Source: Pseudomonadota bacterium
GTDB taxonomy: Bacteria; Pseudomonadota; Gammaproteobacteria; UBA11654
DNA: 52,537 nucleotides
Assembly: GCA_029979325.1 (NCBI GenBank)
Contig: JAPOHS010000001.1
Coordinates: forward strand, 1-52,537
Direction: 5' to 3'
Every line of letters begins with the position of its first letter. Position 1 is the stretch's first letter. Shown here piece by piece: positions 35,453 through 44,694 of the stretch. A program made the position numbers and the translations under genes. The notes below the pieces were generated by a model that saw only the letters and a program-made list of their open reading frames with translations, did no database searches and was not told the DNA's origin.

Positions 35453-36223
35453 TTAAGCAGGATTGATTTCTTTTTTTGTCTTACTGCCAAACTTGATCGC
35501 AGCAAGCATGAGCACAAAAATAAATATTGGTTCACCGGCATTACTGAGAATTGGGCCAATTGGTGTTGGCTGAGCAGCCAGGAGCATTGCAATACAGCCC
35601 AAAGCAAGCCATGGCCATTTGTGTTTAATCCATATTGCTATTCCTGAAATCAGCAAAATCAAAGTCAGTAAGATTGGAGCTATAGGAAGAACCTTGAATC
35701 CCATGCCTGCCATTCCAGGAGAACACTCCTGACCAATCGGAACTTGCGTTGCATATCTGAAAGTTTCTGCATAACAAACTGGGTAGAAATCCAAAATAAA
35801 CATGTATCTAAAGTCATAAACTATGAAAAAAACTGCAATGAGGCAAAAGAGTCCCATCACATATTTACTTTGTGCAAATTTAAAGTCAGCGGCTCTGAGA
35901 ATCATTCCCGCAACAATAAAAAGAAGCGGGAGGGTTAACCAATGTGCTGCATAACGGATATATGTCATAACAAGCAAAAGAGTTCCCTCTCCAGTGTATT
36001 GACCAATCGCTGTTACGAAGGAGTCAAACCAAAGCAATGATGTATTAATAAGAATTAAAAATAGTATTTTATTTGGCTCACTCAAATATGCTCTTATGCC
36101 AAATACTAAACATGAAAAAGCAATCACTGCTATAACTGAATATCCCAATGTAATCATTCTTACTTTTTGCTCCAAATAATTCTGTCTTTTATTTATCTTC
36201 AGTTTATTGGATGATGTCAACAA
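35453..36223 (-). CDS. Multi-spanning membrane protein, unknown function
   Basis: Up to 256 residues with about seven hydrophobic helices; I do not recognise the family. The last loop before the final helices carries PVCYAETFRYATQVPIGQECSPGM, with two Cys that could pair on the outer face. The listed start is TTG with AGG upstream. A later ATG at 36157 (MITLGYSV) is an alternative and keeps every helix. It is convergent with moeA (9 bases between stops) and divergent from the transporter gene at 36259. Confidence 0.65.
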   Translation of the reverse strand: MLTSSNKLKINKRQNYLEQKVRMITLGYSVIAVIAFSCLVFGIRAYLSEPNKILFLILINTSLLWFDSFVTAIGQYTGEGTLLLVMTYIRYAAHWLTLPLLFIVAGMILRAADFKFAQSKYVMGLFCLIAVFFIVYDFRYMFILDFYPVCYAETFRYATQVPIGQECSPGMAGMGFKVLPIAPILLTLILLISGIAIWIKHKWPWLALGCIAMLLAAQPTPIGPILSNAGEPIFIFVLMLAAIKFGSKTKKEINPA

Positions 36224-36258
36224 AAGAAAACCTAATCCTAAAATACTGATTTAAAAAC

Positions 36259-36993
36259 ATGTTCGATCAATCAATACAGCTATTTTTTGCTGAGAACCAG
36301 AATCTGCTTTATTTCATGGCGCTGATTCTTGATCTTGGCTTCACGGTGCTCATGTATCGTTATTTTGGGAAAAATGGATTATTGGCATGCATCGTTCTAT
36401 CCATTCTTTTGGCAAACCTTCAAGGACCGAAGCTAACTGTTATCTTTGGTATGCAAACCAGTCTTGGTGTCATTTTCTACTCGAGCATATTTTTTGCGAC
36501 TGACTTGATGAGCGAAAAATTTGGCAAGAATGCAGCTGACCAAGCTGTCATGATGGGATTTAGTATCAGTGTGATCGTACTGATCATGTTGAGTATTTCT
36601 TTATTGTTTTCTCCTTCAACCCAAGGTGGTCAGTTATTTTCTACAGAAGTTCACAATGCGTTTGTAAGAATATTGGACTTTACTCCAAGATTTATTATCG
36701 GTTCTTTGTTGGCATATTTGATCAGTCAAAGATTTGATGTGTGGTGCTTTCATAAAATTAAAGCTTGGACCAATGGTAAACATTTATGGTTAAGAAATAA
36801 TCTATCAACGATGGCATCTCAAACAATCGATACCGCCATATACTCCTTTGTCGTATGGTGGGGTGTTGTGGATTTAAAGACAGCAATTGAGTTGGGTATA
36901 GTCAAAATGATGTTCAAAATAGGGATTGCCGCTTTTGATACTCCATTCGTGTATTGGGCGAGGAGTTGGAAAAATGTGGGTGGCGAGAGATGA
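36259..36993 (+). CDS. VUT-family (YhhQ-like) queuosine-precursor transporter
   Basis: 244 residues with six or seven membrane helices. Family landmarks: NLQGPKLTVIFG, SSIFFATDLMSEKFGKNAADQAVMMGF and the late block MASQTIDTAIYSFVVWWG followed by KMMFKIGIAAFDTPFVYWA. Characterised homologues import preQ0/preQ1 bases for the tRNA modification queuosine. The stop overlaps the next gene start as ATGA. Confidence 0.88.
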   Translation: MFDQSIQLFFAENQNLLYFMALILDLGFTVLMYRYFGKNGLLACIVLSILLANLQGPKLTVIFGMQTSLGVIFYSSIFFATDLMSEKFGKNAADQAVMMGFSISVIVLIMLSISLLFSPSTQGGQLFSTEVHNAFVRILDFTPRFIIGSLLAYLISQRFDVWCFHKIKAWTNGKHLWLRNNLSTMASQTIDTAIYSFVVWWGVVDLKTAIELGIVKMMFKIGIAAFDTPFVYWARSWKNVGGER

Positions 36994-37706
36994 GCATAGG
37001 TTTGAAAAAAAGCATGCGGGCTTGGCATCGTTGGCTGGGTCTTTTTACTTCAATTCAATTATTGCTTTGGACTGTTTCAGGACTTTTCTTCACTGTTCCT
37101 GATATCACTGATGTCAGAGGGGAGCAATATAGGGTGACTGAAGATTATCTAGAGGTCGCGCCGGAGCCCAATAATTTAGCGCCCATTCAGAACATCGTCA
37201 CAAATGGCAATGACTTTATGGAAGAGAACTTCGTTATTAGTTTGAGAAAAAGAGCTCAATCATGGGTTTATCAAGTTCAATCTGACAATCGCAAAACATT
37301 GATCTTCGATGCAATCAGTGGAGACCCGCTCAATAGAATCACAGAAACAGAGGCCGTTTGGATTGTCAGTAATCAAACGAGCATGAATCCAGTTGGAGTG
37401 GATCTGATTAATGAACAAAAGATTGGATCAGAATATCGAGGAAGAGATTTGCCTCTATATCGTGTGAGGGTGGAGGAGCCTAAAAGTGGTGTCGTTTATG
37501 TAGATCCGACAACTGGAGATATCATGGCAATTCGAACCACACTTTGGAGAGCATGGGATTTTTTATGGTCTCTTCACATCATGGATTATCGAGAGCGCGA
37601 TGACTTCTCACATTGGTTAATCAGGATATTTGCTGCATTGAGTGTTCTCACCGTCCTGTCAGGAATTGTGCTCTGGATTATCTCAAGCAAGCTAGCAAAA
37701 AAATAA
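36990..37706 (+). CDS. PepSY-domain membrane protein
   Basis: 238 residues from the ATG that overlaps the previous stop; a longer frame from 36954 is less likely. Two membrane helices (about 17-37 and 205-227) flank a periplasmic PepSY-like domain with the repeat-like sequences VRKRAQSW, DAISGDPLNRITETEA and VYVDPTTGDIMAIRTT. The block LWDFLWSLH-IMDYR before the last helix is typical of PepSY-associated proteins; relatives include ferric-reductase-like or iron-uptake accessory proteins. Its exact role here is unknown. Confidence 0.8.
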   Translation: MSIGLKKSMRAWHRWLGLFTSIQLLLWTVSGLFFTVPDITDVRGEQYRVTEDYLEVAPEPNNLAPIQNIVTNGNDFMEENFVISLRKRAQSWVYQVQSDNRKTLIFDAISGDPLNRITETEAVWIVSNQTSMNPVGVDLINEQKIGSEYRGRDLPLYRVRVEEPKSGVVYVDPTTGDIMAIRTTLWRAWDFLWSLHIMDYRERDDFSHWLIRIFAALSVLTVLSGIVLWIISSKLAKK

Positions 37707-37711
37707 ATGGC

Positions 37712-37975
37712 TCACTTGATGATTGGATTTTCCTTTGTTCCTAGGAAGGTTTCGCAACGATTTTTTGCAAAATCAGAACAAGCCATCTGAGACATACCCT
37801 CTTCGCATCTGTTTTTTGCTCTGACAATACAAGCATCATATTTTTCAACAAACTCTCTTTCAAATTCCTCAGGTGTTTTTGTATCAGACCCCATCAGGAA
37901 AAAGTATCCCATGGCAAATAAGAATATAAATCCCAAAATATTTCTGAATATAATTTTTACTCTGTCTGAAAACAT
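37712..37975 (-). CDS. Small membrane-anchored cysteine-containing protein
   Basis: 87 residues. One hydrophobic helix (10-28) is followed by a soluble tail with four Cys (DACIVRAKNRCEEGMSQMAC and AKNRCETF), spaced like a pair of disulfide-linked helices of the CHCH sort, probably facing the periplasm. No named family recognised. It lies 2 bases after the alpha/beta hydrolase stop on the same strand. Confidence 0.6.
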   Translation of the reverse strand: MFSDRVKIIFRNILGFIFLFAMGYFFLMGSDTKTPEEFEREFVEKYDACIVRAKNRCEEGMSQMACSDFAKNRCETFLGTKENPIIK

Positions 37976-37977
37976 GA

Positions 37978-38781
37978 TTAAGAATTCTGGAGAAACTCAC
38001 AGACGGATTCTACCCACTTATCGGTCTGTTCGTCCACAATATCATGCGTTCCGCCCTGAAGCTCCAAGAATAAAAAATCAGGTCTCAGCGAAGATGCCCT
38101 TTTCGCAGCAAAATATATGTCGTCTCCTGTATTTGTCAGTATCATTGTGGGTATATCAATAGCTGACAATACTTTTTCAAGATCTTGAGAAAATGCAGCT
38201 TTAAATCCATGAATCTCATTGCCATTAACTCTCAACATTTGAATGATCCCTCGATGCATGGCATCCAGATCAGTCCAGCCAGGTGTAAATTGTTTCCTCC
38301 TTTCCCAAAGATCAATCAAATGAGAGCCGTCTTTCATTGGTTTCATCTTAGGAGCTTTTTCTATCATGCTCATCAAATTGGCTTTCTCCTCATTTGTGAG
38401 CAACGGAGGGCCATTTAGAATTAACCTGTGTATCTTTTCCGGAATCATCAATGATAATTCGGCCACAATGCATGCACCGGTGTGATGCCCCAGCAATGAA
38501 ACATTTTCAAGATTCAAAAATTCAATTAAATCCTTTATGCAGCATGAATAGTCCTTTATGGTTGGCTGCCTTTTTGGAGCATCTGATTGACCATAACCTG
38601 GGGTATCTATTGCAATTACCTGAAATCCAGACTGTGCCAAAGGTTCAAATGACTTAGAAAACATGTCCAGTGAACTTGGCGATTGATGGCATAAAATCAA
38701 GGGGTTCCCGTCACCAGTAATTTGGAAGTGGAGTTGACCAAAAACACTGTCAATGTATGCTTTTCTTGATGAAATATTCAT
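37978..38781 (-). CDS. Alpha/beta-fold hydrolase with His in the nucleophile position
   Basis: 267 residues from the ATG chosen; a TTG 14 codons earlier is possible. Fold landmarks are clear: LILCHQSPSS (oxyanion region, HQ in place of HG), VIAIDTPGYGQSDAP, and the strand TMILTNTGDDIYF with its Asp. The final His lies in QGGTHDIVDEQ. The nucleophile elbow G-x-S-x-G reads G98-H-H100-T-G102, so His stands where Ser, Asp or Cys should be. Either T101 or another residue acts, or the protein is a lyase/oxygenase-like or binding member of the fold. It is divergent from the FAD oxidase gene, and they share about 90 bp. Confidence 0.85.
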   Translation of the reverse strand: MNISSRKAYIDSVFGQLHFQITGDGNPLILCHQSPSSLDMFSKSFEPLAQSGFQVIAIDTPGYGQSDAPKRQPTIKDYSCCIKDLIEFLNLENVSLLGHHTGACIVAELSLMIPEKIHRLILNGPPLLTNEEKANLMSMIEKAPKMKPMKDGSHLIDLWERRKQFTPGWTDLDAMHRGIIQMLRVNGNEIHGFKAAFSQDLEKVLSAIDIPTMILTNTGDDIYFAAKRASSLRPDFLFLELQGGTHDIVDEQTDKWVESVCEFLQNS

Positions 38782-38871
38782 GATTAATTTTTCGTTAAAT
38801 AATTTAGCATGTGGAGAACTCAAAGGATATAATCTATTACCTCAAAAAGGTAAGATGAGTTTTTACAAAGC

Positions 38872-40449
38872 ATGACCTCTATCGAAGACAGCATTCAAAA
38901 AATTTCCAATTTGATTGGATCCGAGAATGTCCTCCAAGACAAAGATGATCTTGATTTCTACTCCACCGATATCTTTGGTACGGCAAAAGAACAAGCAGTT
39001 GCGGTGGTCAGACCGGCAAATGCTGATGAACTCATATCATTGGTTAAACTCTGCATTGAAGACGATGTCTCAATATCGACAAGAGGTGGTGGTGCATCAT
39101 ACACAAGTTCATTTCTGCCTGTCAGAAAAGAGACGGTTATCATTGATAGTCAGAGATTAAAGAAGATTGAAGTCAATGAGGAAGACATGTATGTCACGGT
39201 TGAGCCTGGCGTAACTTGGCTTGAACTTTATGAAACATTAAAACCCCTGGGATTAAGAACGCCACATTGGGGGCCATTCTCGGGAAGAGTAGCAACCATT
39301 GCTGGCTCAATGTCATTTCATGCCATCAGTCATGGCACAAACAACGCCGTTTCAGCTGACTCCTTATCAAGTCTTCAGGTAATCACAGGAACAGGGGATG
39401 TCATTGAAACAGGCTCTCAAGGAAGCGATGAATCATCTTCTCGCTTTTTTAGACATTATGGTCCAGATCTAGGTGGTTTATTCTTGGGTGATTCAGGTGC
39501 GCTTGGAATTAAAACACGAATTACTTTAAAGCTTACAAAATATCCTGAGGGATTTGCTGCATGCTCCTTTGGCTTTGAGGATTTTGAGCATCTGTTCAAT
39601 GCGATGAAAGAAATCTCTAAGCTCGGTCTGGTCTCAGATAACCATGGCTTGGATCCAAGAAAACAAAAAACAGCAATCATGGAAATGGAAAATGCCAGCA
39701 CGATTGCTGCAGCTCAGTCCATTATGAAATCATCAAGAAATATTTTTGACGGACTCACGCAACTCATGAAAATGGGTCTGGCAGGCAGAGGATTTCTTAA
39801 AGGGTCAGCATATTCTGGACATTTCACCACAGAAGGCATCAATTCAAAAGAAGCCAAACTCAAGTTGGCTGAAGTTAGAAAAGTGGCTCAAAAATTTGGC
39901 AAAGAAGTCGCAAATAGCATTCCTTTATATCTTCATGCAAATCCGTTTATGGAACTGACACCGATTTTAGGTCCGAATGGAGAATTATGGAAACCTACTC
40001 ATTCAGTATTGCCGTTCTCTAGAGTGCTGAAACATAATCAAGATTATGTATCACTGATGTCTGAATATGAAGATCGAATGAATAAACACGGTGTTTATAT
40101 GAATATGATGTTTTCATTCATTGACAGTAATGCCTTTCTCTATGAACCCACCTTCCTTTGGCAAGACGAGCAAACGATTTATCATAAAAGAGTCTACCCG
40201 CTCGATTTGAAAAATATTCCAACCTTTGAACGAAATCCTGAGGGCTATAATCTTGTTCATGAAATTAAAGATCGATTGGAGGAAATGGCAAGAAACAATG
40301 GCGCAATTCATTTTCAAATTGGAAAAGACTATCCATACTTAAAGACCAGAACAGAAAGCACAAAGAAACTTCTTTTGATGCTTAAAAAAGAACTGGATCC
40401 AAAGAATCTAATCAACCCAGGCAATTTGGGTTTTGATGAAAACGCATAA
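38872..40449 (+). CDS. FAD-linked oxidase (GlcD/VAO-type FAD-binding domain)
   Basis: 525 residues. The N-terminal FAD-binding PCMH domain shows VRPANADELISLVKL, ISTRGGGASYTSSFLP, VEPGVTWLELYETLKPLGLRTP, a glycine-rich GPFSGRVATIAGSMSFHAISHG, and the DSGALGIKTRITLKL block. The C-terminal domain ends with KKELDPKNLINPGNLGF, the usual D-P-x-x-I-x-N-P-G motif. Relatives oxidise D-lactate, glycolate, vanillyl-type alcohols or other hydroxy acids. It is cytoplasmic (no signal). It precedes the hydantoinase-like gene by 11 bases, so a shared pathway is likely. Confidence 0.88.
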   Translation: MTSIEDSIQKISNLIGSENVLQDKDDLDFYSTDIFGTAKEQAVAVVRPANADELISLVKLCIEDDVSISTRGGGASYTSSFLPVRKETVIIDSQRLKKIEVNEEDMYVTVEPGVTWLELYETLKPLGLRTPHWGPFSGRVATIAGSMSFHAISHGTNNAVSADSLSSLQVITGTGDVIETGSQGSDESSSRFFRHYGPDLGGLFLGDSGALGIKTRITLKLTKYPEGFAACSFGFEDFEHLFNAMKEISKLGLVSDNHGLDPRKQKTAIMEMENASTIAAAQSIMKSSRNIFDGLTQLMKMGLAGRGFLKGSAYSGHFTTEGINSKEAKLKLAEVRKVAQKFGKEVANSIPLYLHANPFMELTPILGPNGELWKPTHSVLPFSRVLKHNQDYVSLMSEYEDRMNKHGVYMNMMFSFIDSNAFLYEPTFLWQDEQTIYHKRVYPLDLKNIPTFERNPEGYNLVHEIKDRLEEMARNNGAIHFQIGKDYPYLKTRTESTKKLLLMLKKELDPKNLINPGNLGFDENA

Positions 40450-40460
40450 GGGGAATTAAA

Positions 40461-41930
40461 TTGAGCGAAAAAAAGTATGATCTCATTATAAAAAATCTAA
40501 AGGTTGTCAAACCTCAGTCAGAGAATGTAGAAGAAAAAGATATTGCGATAAAAGATGGAAAATTTGCTGCCATTGAGAGCAATATTGATCCTGAGCATTC
40601 AAATGAAACATTCGATGGTAAAGGCAAATTGGCATTCCCAGGATTGGTTGATGCTCACATGCATACAGGAATTTATAATCCACTCGATAAAGATGCTGTC
40701 ATCGAAAGTCGTGCGGCTGCAATGGGTGGCGTAACATCGAGCTTGAATTACATGAGAACAGGTGGTTACTATCTAAATAAAGGTGGTCCATATCGAGATT
40801 TCATGCCTGAGGTTTTTGAACTTTCAAATGATAATTTTTATGTTGACTACGCATATCATTTAGCCCCAATGGATAAAAAACATATCTCAGAGATTCCAGA
40901 ACTCATTGAGGAATTCGGAGTAACATCTTTCAAAATTTTCATGTTCTATGGTGGGCATGGACTTCATGGTGCATCATCGAATCAGCATGAATTCTTGATG
41001 ATTAATCCAGAAGAAAAATATGATATTGCTCATTTTGAATTTGTTATGAGAGGGGTCCAGGATGCGATCAGTCGATTTCCTGACAAAAAAGATGATATCA
41101 GTCTGAGCCTTCATTGCGAAACAGCAGAAATCATGGCTGCTTATACCAAGATGGTTCAAGAAGAGAATAAGCTCACTGGATTAAGAGCATACAGTGCCTC
41201 AAGACCGCCACATTCTGAAGGTCTTGCAATATTCATAGCTTCATATTTGGCAAATGAGACTGAATTACCCAACATCAACCTATTGCATTTGACTTCAAAA
41301 AAAGCAGTGGACGCTGCAATGCAAATGCAAAATGTATTTCCTCACATCAACTTCAGGCGCGAAGTAACAATAGGCCACTTGATTTTGGATGTTGATGCTG
41401 AAACTGGAAACTTGGCAAAAGTAAATCCACCGATCAGGCCTCGTGAGGATGTCGAATATCTTTGGGATAGTGTTCTAAATGGAGACATCAGCTGGATTTG
41501 CAGTGATCATGCATGCTGTAAACATGAAGACAAAGTTGATTCTGAAAAGAGCGATGATATCTGGCTAGCAAAGTCAGGCTTTGGTGGTACAGAGTACTTA
41601 TTATCAGCATTGGTCAGCGAGGGTCGTAAAAGAGGCCTATCACTCAATAAAATGGCTGAATTAACCAGTCTCAATCCTGCCAGAAGATATGGACTTAGAA
41701 GCAAAGGCGACATCGAGATTGGCCTAGATGCAGATCTAGCTTTAGTTGACTCTGAAAAAACATGGACAATCAGAGCAGAAGAATCAGAATCCGGACAAGG
41801 CTATACTCCTTTTGAGGGGCTAGAGCTTGATGCAAAAGTTACCACCACTTTCCTACGTGGGAACTGTATCTATGACAATGAACAAGTGATCGGTGAACCA
41901 AAAGGGAATTACCTAAAAAGACCTTGCTAA
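40461..41930 (+). CDS. Hydantoinase/dihydropyrimidinase-family amidohydrolase
   Basis: 489 residues, TTG start with AAGGGG upstream. The binuclear metal site is complete for the family: H66-x-H68 (GLVDAHMH), carbamylated lysine K158 (SFKIFMFYG), H218 (SLHCETAE), H276 (LLHLTSKK) and D349 (ICSDHACC). Members open cyclic amides: hydantoins, dihydropyrimidines, allantoin or dihydroorotate. The sequence is not clearly any one of these. A terminator follows. Together with the FAD oxidase it forms a two-gene unit that may degrade a ring nitrogen compound. Confidence 0.9.
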   Translation: MSEKKYDLIIKNLKVVKPQSENVEEKDIAIKDGKFAAIESNIDPEHSNETFDGKGKLAFPGLVDAHMHTGIYNPLDKDAVIESRAAAMGGVTSSLNYMRTGGYYLNKGGPYRDFMPEVFELSNDNFYVDYAYHLAPMDKKHISEIPELIEEFGVTSFKIFMFYGGHGLHGASSNQHEFLMINPEEKYDIAHFEFVMRGVQDAISRFPDKKDDISLSLHCETAEIMAAYTKMVQEENKLTGLRAYSASRPPHSEGLAIFIASYLANETELPNINLLHLTSKKAVDAAMQMQNVFPHINFRREVTIGHLILDVDAETGNLAKVNPPIRPREDVEYLWDSVLNGDISWICSDHACCKHEDKVDSEKSDDIWLAKSGFGGTEYLLSALVSEGRKRGLSLNKMAELTSLNPARRYGLRSKGDIEIGLDADLALVDSEKTWTIRAEESESGQGYTPFEGLELDAKVTTTFLRGNCIYDNEQVIGEPKGNYLKRPC

Positions 41931-41934
41931 TAAA

Positions 41935-41961
41935 AAAAAGCCCCGTTTAAGGGGCTTTTTT
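41935..41961. terminator. Bidirectional intrinsic terminator
   Basis: Stem AAAAAGCCCC / GGGGCTTTTT around a GTTTAA loop, with A-runs and T-runs on both sides. It lies between the convergent amidohydrolase and TonB receptor genes and can serve both. Confidence 0.93.
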
Positions 41962-41979
41962 ATTTCTGATGTTTGCAGT

Positions 41980-44445
41980 TTAGAACTGATAAGTCAGTTC
42001 AATACCTACTCTTCTTGAAGTACCTTCATGTGCAAAAGATCCGCCAAACTCAGGGGCAGGAATAACCTCTGCTAGATATTCCTCATCAGTAAGGTTTTTA
42101 GCATAAGCAACAAGAGTATAATTATCACCCTTGATTCCCATTCTTAAGTTCACAGTGTCATACTCATCTCTTTGAGTCTTGTCGTATGCCATTGGCACGC
42201 CAAATAATGAGACTCTAGAGTTGTTCTCTTGCATCACATGAAACCATGTAGGGCCAACAACTGAATAGTCAAGCTGAGCAAAAAACTCTCTGCCATTAGA
42301 CATTGGATAATCAAGTGATATACCTGCATTGTAGGTGTGCTCTGCATGGTATGGAACATCATTACCAACACTGTCTGATCTAACAGAATTCTTTATGATC
42401 TTACTGTCAATTTGTGCACCTGATAGGTAAACACTGATGTTGTCATTAAGAATTGCAGAAACAGCGAGTTCAAAACCATCCATCTCTGCCTCATCAATGT
42501 TCTCAACAATTCTAAGAAGGCCGAATGGTCCAACAATGAACTCAAAGAATTGTAGATCATTTGCATTGGTATCAAAGAAAGACCCTTCAACACTTACTCG
42601 GTTGTCAGCGAGTCTCGCTTTAAATCCAATTTCCAATGAATCGTTGGTTTCTTTCTCATAGACATCAGTGACTGCTACGGGTGAACCAGGATTAAGTGGA
42701 TTAATAAAGGTATCAATCGTAGCTCTAGAGCCTGAGTTATTGAAACCACCACTCTTAAATCCCTCACCCCAACTTGTGAATAGAGTCAAATCATCGCTGA
42801 CATCATATGTCAAACTGATCTTAGGCTGAAAAGCTTCAAAAGATCGGCTTTGATCAGGAATTGAAGAAGCGCTACAAAGACCAGTATTAAGTGGTCCGCC
42901 AGTATATGGAGGCCCATCACAATCAATGTATGTTGAATTGACGCCAGTAGGGACAAGACTGCTAACGCTTCTATCTTCTTTGTCATAACGTCCTGCAATC
43001 GATAATTCAACTGCATCGTTTAAATCAATGTTGACAGATGCAAAAAATGCAGTGACTTCATTGTCAAAATCATCCCATACCATTTGCTCTGTTGGATTAT
43101 TCCCATTTGGTGCAACATACATCCTTGGAACAATACCTTTGCCTTTATCGGTTCCTTGGTTCACACCAACTTCTCTAGAAACATCAAGATAGTACATTCC
43201 TGCTGACCATCTTATTGCTTGATCATCAGGAGAAGTTAAGCGAATTTCAAAACTTATGTCGTCCTGATTTCTAACTTGATACTGTGTTCCATCACATCTT
43301 GTCGGTGTATATGGCCCGAGCAAGAGTCCATTTGGAATAGTTGGATCAGCTGCTGCAATATACTGAGGTGAAGGCAATGAAAATCCTTGACCAGCATTTA
43401 CAATCTCAGCCAAAGAATCTAAGCATGATTGATCTTCAAAGAAAAAGCCCCATGCTCCACTTGTTCCATCTGCTCCGAAAGCATTATCAATATCACTATA
43501 AAGTGTCCAAGCACTTAAAGTTCCCCAATCCAACTCTCTTTCCATTTTCAAAGAAAACTCAGTAGATTTTTGATCATTGAAGTGAGGAATGTTATTCACA
43601 TACTCAAAATTATGATCATTAACATCTTCATAAAGTGTTGGAATACCTAGAAATGCCTCAAAAATTGGAAGAGCAAAAACCGCATTAAATTGGATTGATG
43701 ATGTGTCGACTTCACCGTATCGCAGTTTTGCATCAATAGTAGTATTCTCGTCCCATTCACCTACGTATCTCGTGACGATATCATAAGACTTATATTGATC
43801 CACACAGTCATCGCAACCAGTCCAACGATTCTCTCTCCATCCATCGGTAGTGTTGTAATTAACCATTGCACTGAATGCACCTCCTTGCGGTGTAGGGCCT
43901 TCTGTCTTAGCTGTGATTGCATAAGTTGCGTCATCACCCATAGAGACTTTCACAACAGAATTAGCTACATCACTGGGTTTTTCAGTAGAAACTATAATCG
44001 CTCCTGCAGATGCATTTCGCCCATAGAGTGCGCCTTGCGGGCCCTTTAAGACCTCAATCTGAGACAAGCCAAGATACTCTCTGTTCAACGCAGCAGGGTT
44101 AGTCATAACAATGCCATCAATGATTAAACCAAAACTGGTTTCTGCATCACGTGCACCATTCAAGCCCCTAATGCTGACTTGAGTATCGCCAACCTCAGCT
44201 GTGTCAACTATCGTGACGCCTGGTGTTAAATTAATGAAATCTGCTGCTCTTTGTACGCCTGATCTTTCGAGCTGATCAGCAGTTAGCACAGTAATCGTTC
44301 CAGGAACGTCTTGCAAAGACTCTTCCCTTTGGCGAGCTGTAACAGTGATCTCTTCGATAACAGACTGAGCAAAAATTTCAGAAACTGGTAGCAACATTAT
44401 CATTGAGACAACTGCTATCAGTCCTTTATTAAAGTATTTCGTCAT
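41980..44445 (-). CDS. TonB-dependent outer-membrane receptor (second)
   Basis: 821 residues. A signal peptide ends near IFAQ, followed by the TonB-box-like IEEITVTARQREESLQDVP and a plug domain with VLKGPQGALYGRNASAGAIIV. The barrel ends in the outer-membrane signature F (ELTYQF). It is larger than the receptor at 12724 and not a close copy. Several paired Cys lie in surface loops (for example WTGCDDC). The substrate is unknown. Being next to the FAD oxidase/amidohydrolase unit, it could import the compound they act on, but transcription is convergent. Confidence 0.94.
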   Translation of the reverse strand: MTKYFNKGLIAVVSMIMLLPVSEIFAQSVIEEITVTARQREESLQDVPGTITVLTADQLERSGVQRAADFINLTPGVTIVDTAEVGDTQVSIRGLNGARDAETSFGLIIDGIVMTNPAALNREYLGLSQIEVLKGPQGALYGRNASAGAIIVSTEKPSDVANSVVKVSMGDDATYAITAKTEGPTPQGGAFSAMVNYNTTDGWRENRWTGCDDCVDQYKSYDIVTRYVGEWDENTTIDAKLRYGEVDTSSIQFNAVFALPIFEAFLGIPTLYEDVNDHNFEYVNNIPHFNDQKSTEFSLKMERELDWGTLSAWTLYSDIDNAFGADGTSGAWGFFFEDQSCLDSLAEIVNAGQGFSLPSPQYIAAADPTIPNGLLLGPYTPTRCDGTQYQVRNQDDISFEIRLTSPDDQAIRWSAGMYYLDVSREVGVNQGTDKGKGIVPRMYVAPNGNNPTEQMVWDDFDNEVTAFFASVNIDLNDAVELSIAGRYDKEDRSVSSLVPTGVNSTYIDCDGPPYTGGPLNTGLCSASSIPDQSRSFEAFQPKISLTYDVSDDLTLFTSWGEGFKSGGFNNSGSRATIDTFINPLNPGSPVAVTDVYEKETNDSLEIGFKARLADNRVSVEGSFFDTNANDLQFFEFIVGPFGLLRIVENIDEAEMDGFELAVSAILNDNISVYLSGAQIDSKIIKNSVRSDSVGNDVPYHAEHTYNAGISLDYPMSNGREFFAQLDYSVVGPTWFHVMQENNSRVSLFGVPMAYDKTQRDEYDTVNLRMGIKGDNYTLVAYAKNLTDEEYLAEVIPAPEFGGSFAHEGTSRRVGIELTYQF

Positions 44446-44568
44446 GTGTAATACCTCTAAGTTATTAGATTTATTTTCACAAATTCTTCCCCTAGTCAGA
44501 AAAACAGCTTGTTAAATATTGCACAGCAGTTTTTAATACTTGCGAATTTGATGGTTTTCATTCTAAAT

Positions 44569-44580
44569 GCATTTAAATGC
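44569..44580. promoter_or_regulatory. Perfect 12-bp palindrome in a divergent promoter region
   Basis: GCATTTAAATGC lies in the ~250-bp gap between the TonB receptor and MFS genes. It could be an operator for either. It is only weak evidence in AT-rich DNA, and nothing else in this gap is recognisable. Confidence 0.22.
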
Positions 44581-44694
44581 CAATAAAAGCGAATAGTTCG
44601 TAAAGAAATGAGTCTTGGATTACTGGTTTGTTGTTTTTTTACAAAATAGTGAAGGGCTTTTCATCAAAAAGAATCCAATAAAGGAATAAAACCA

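Noticed and set aside
25737..41930. A complete creatinine/N-methylhydantoin pathway
   Set aside because: The amidase-like and hydantoinase-like genes lie in separate operons about 14 kb apart, and no creatininase or ATP-dependent N-methylhydantoinase is present.
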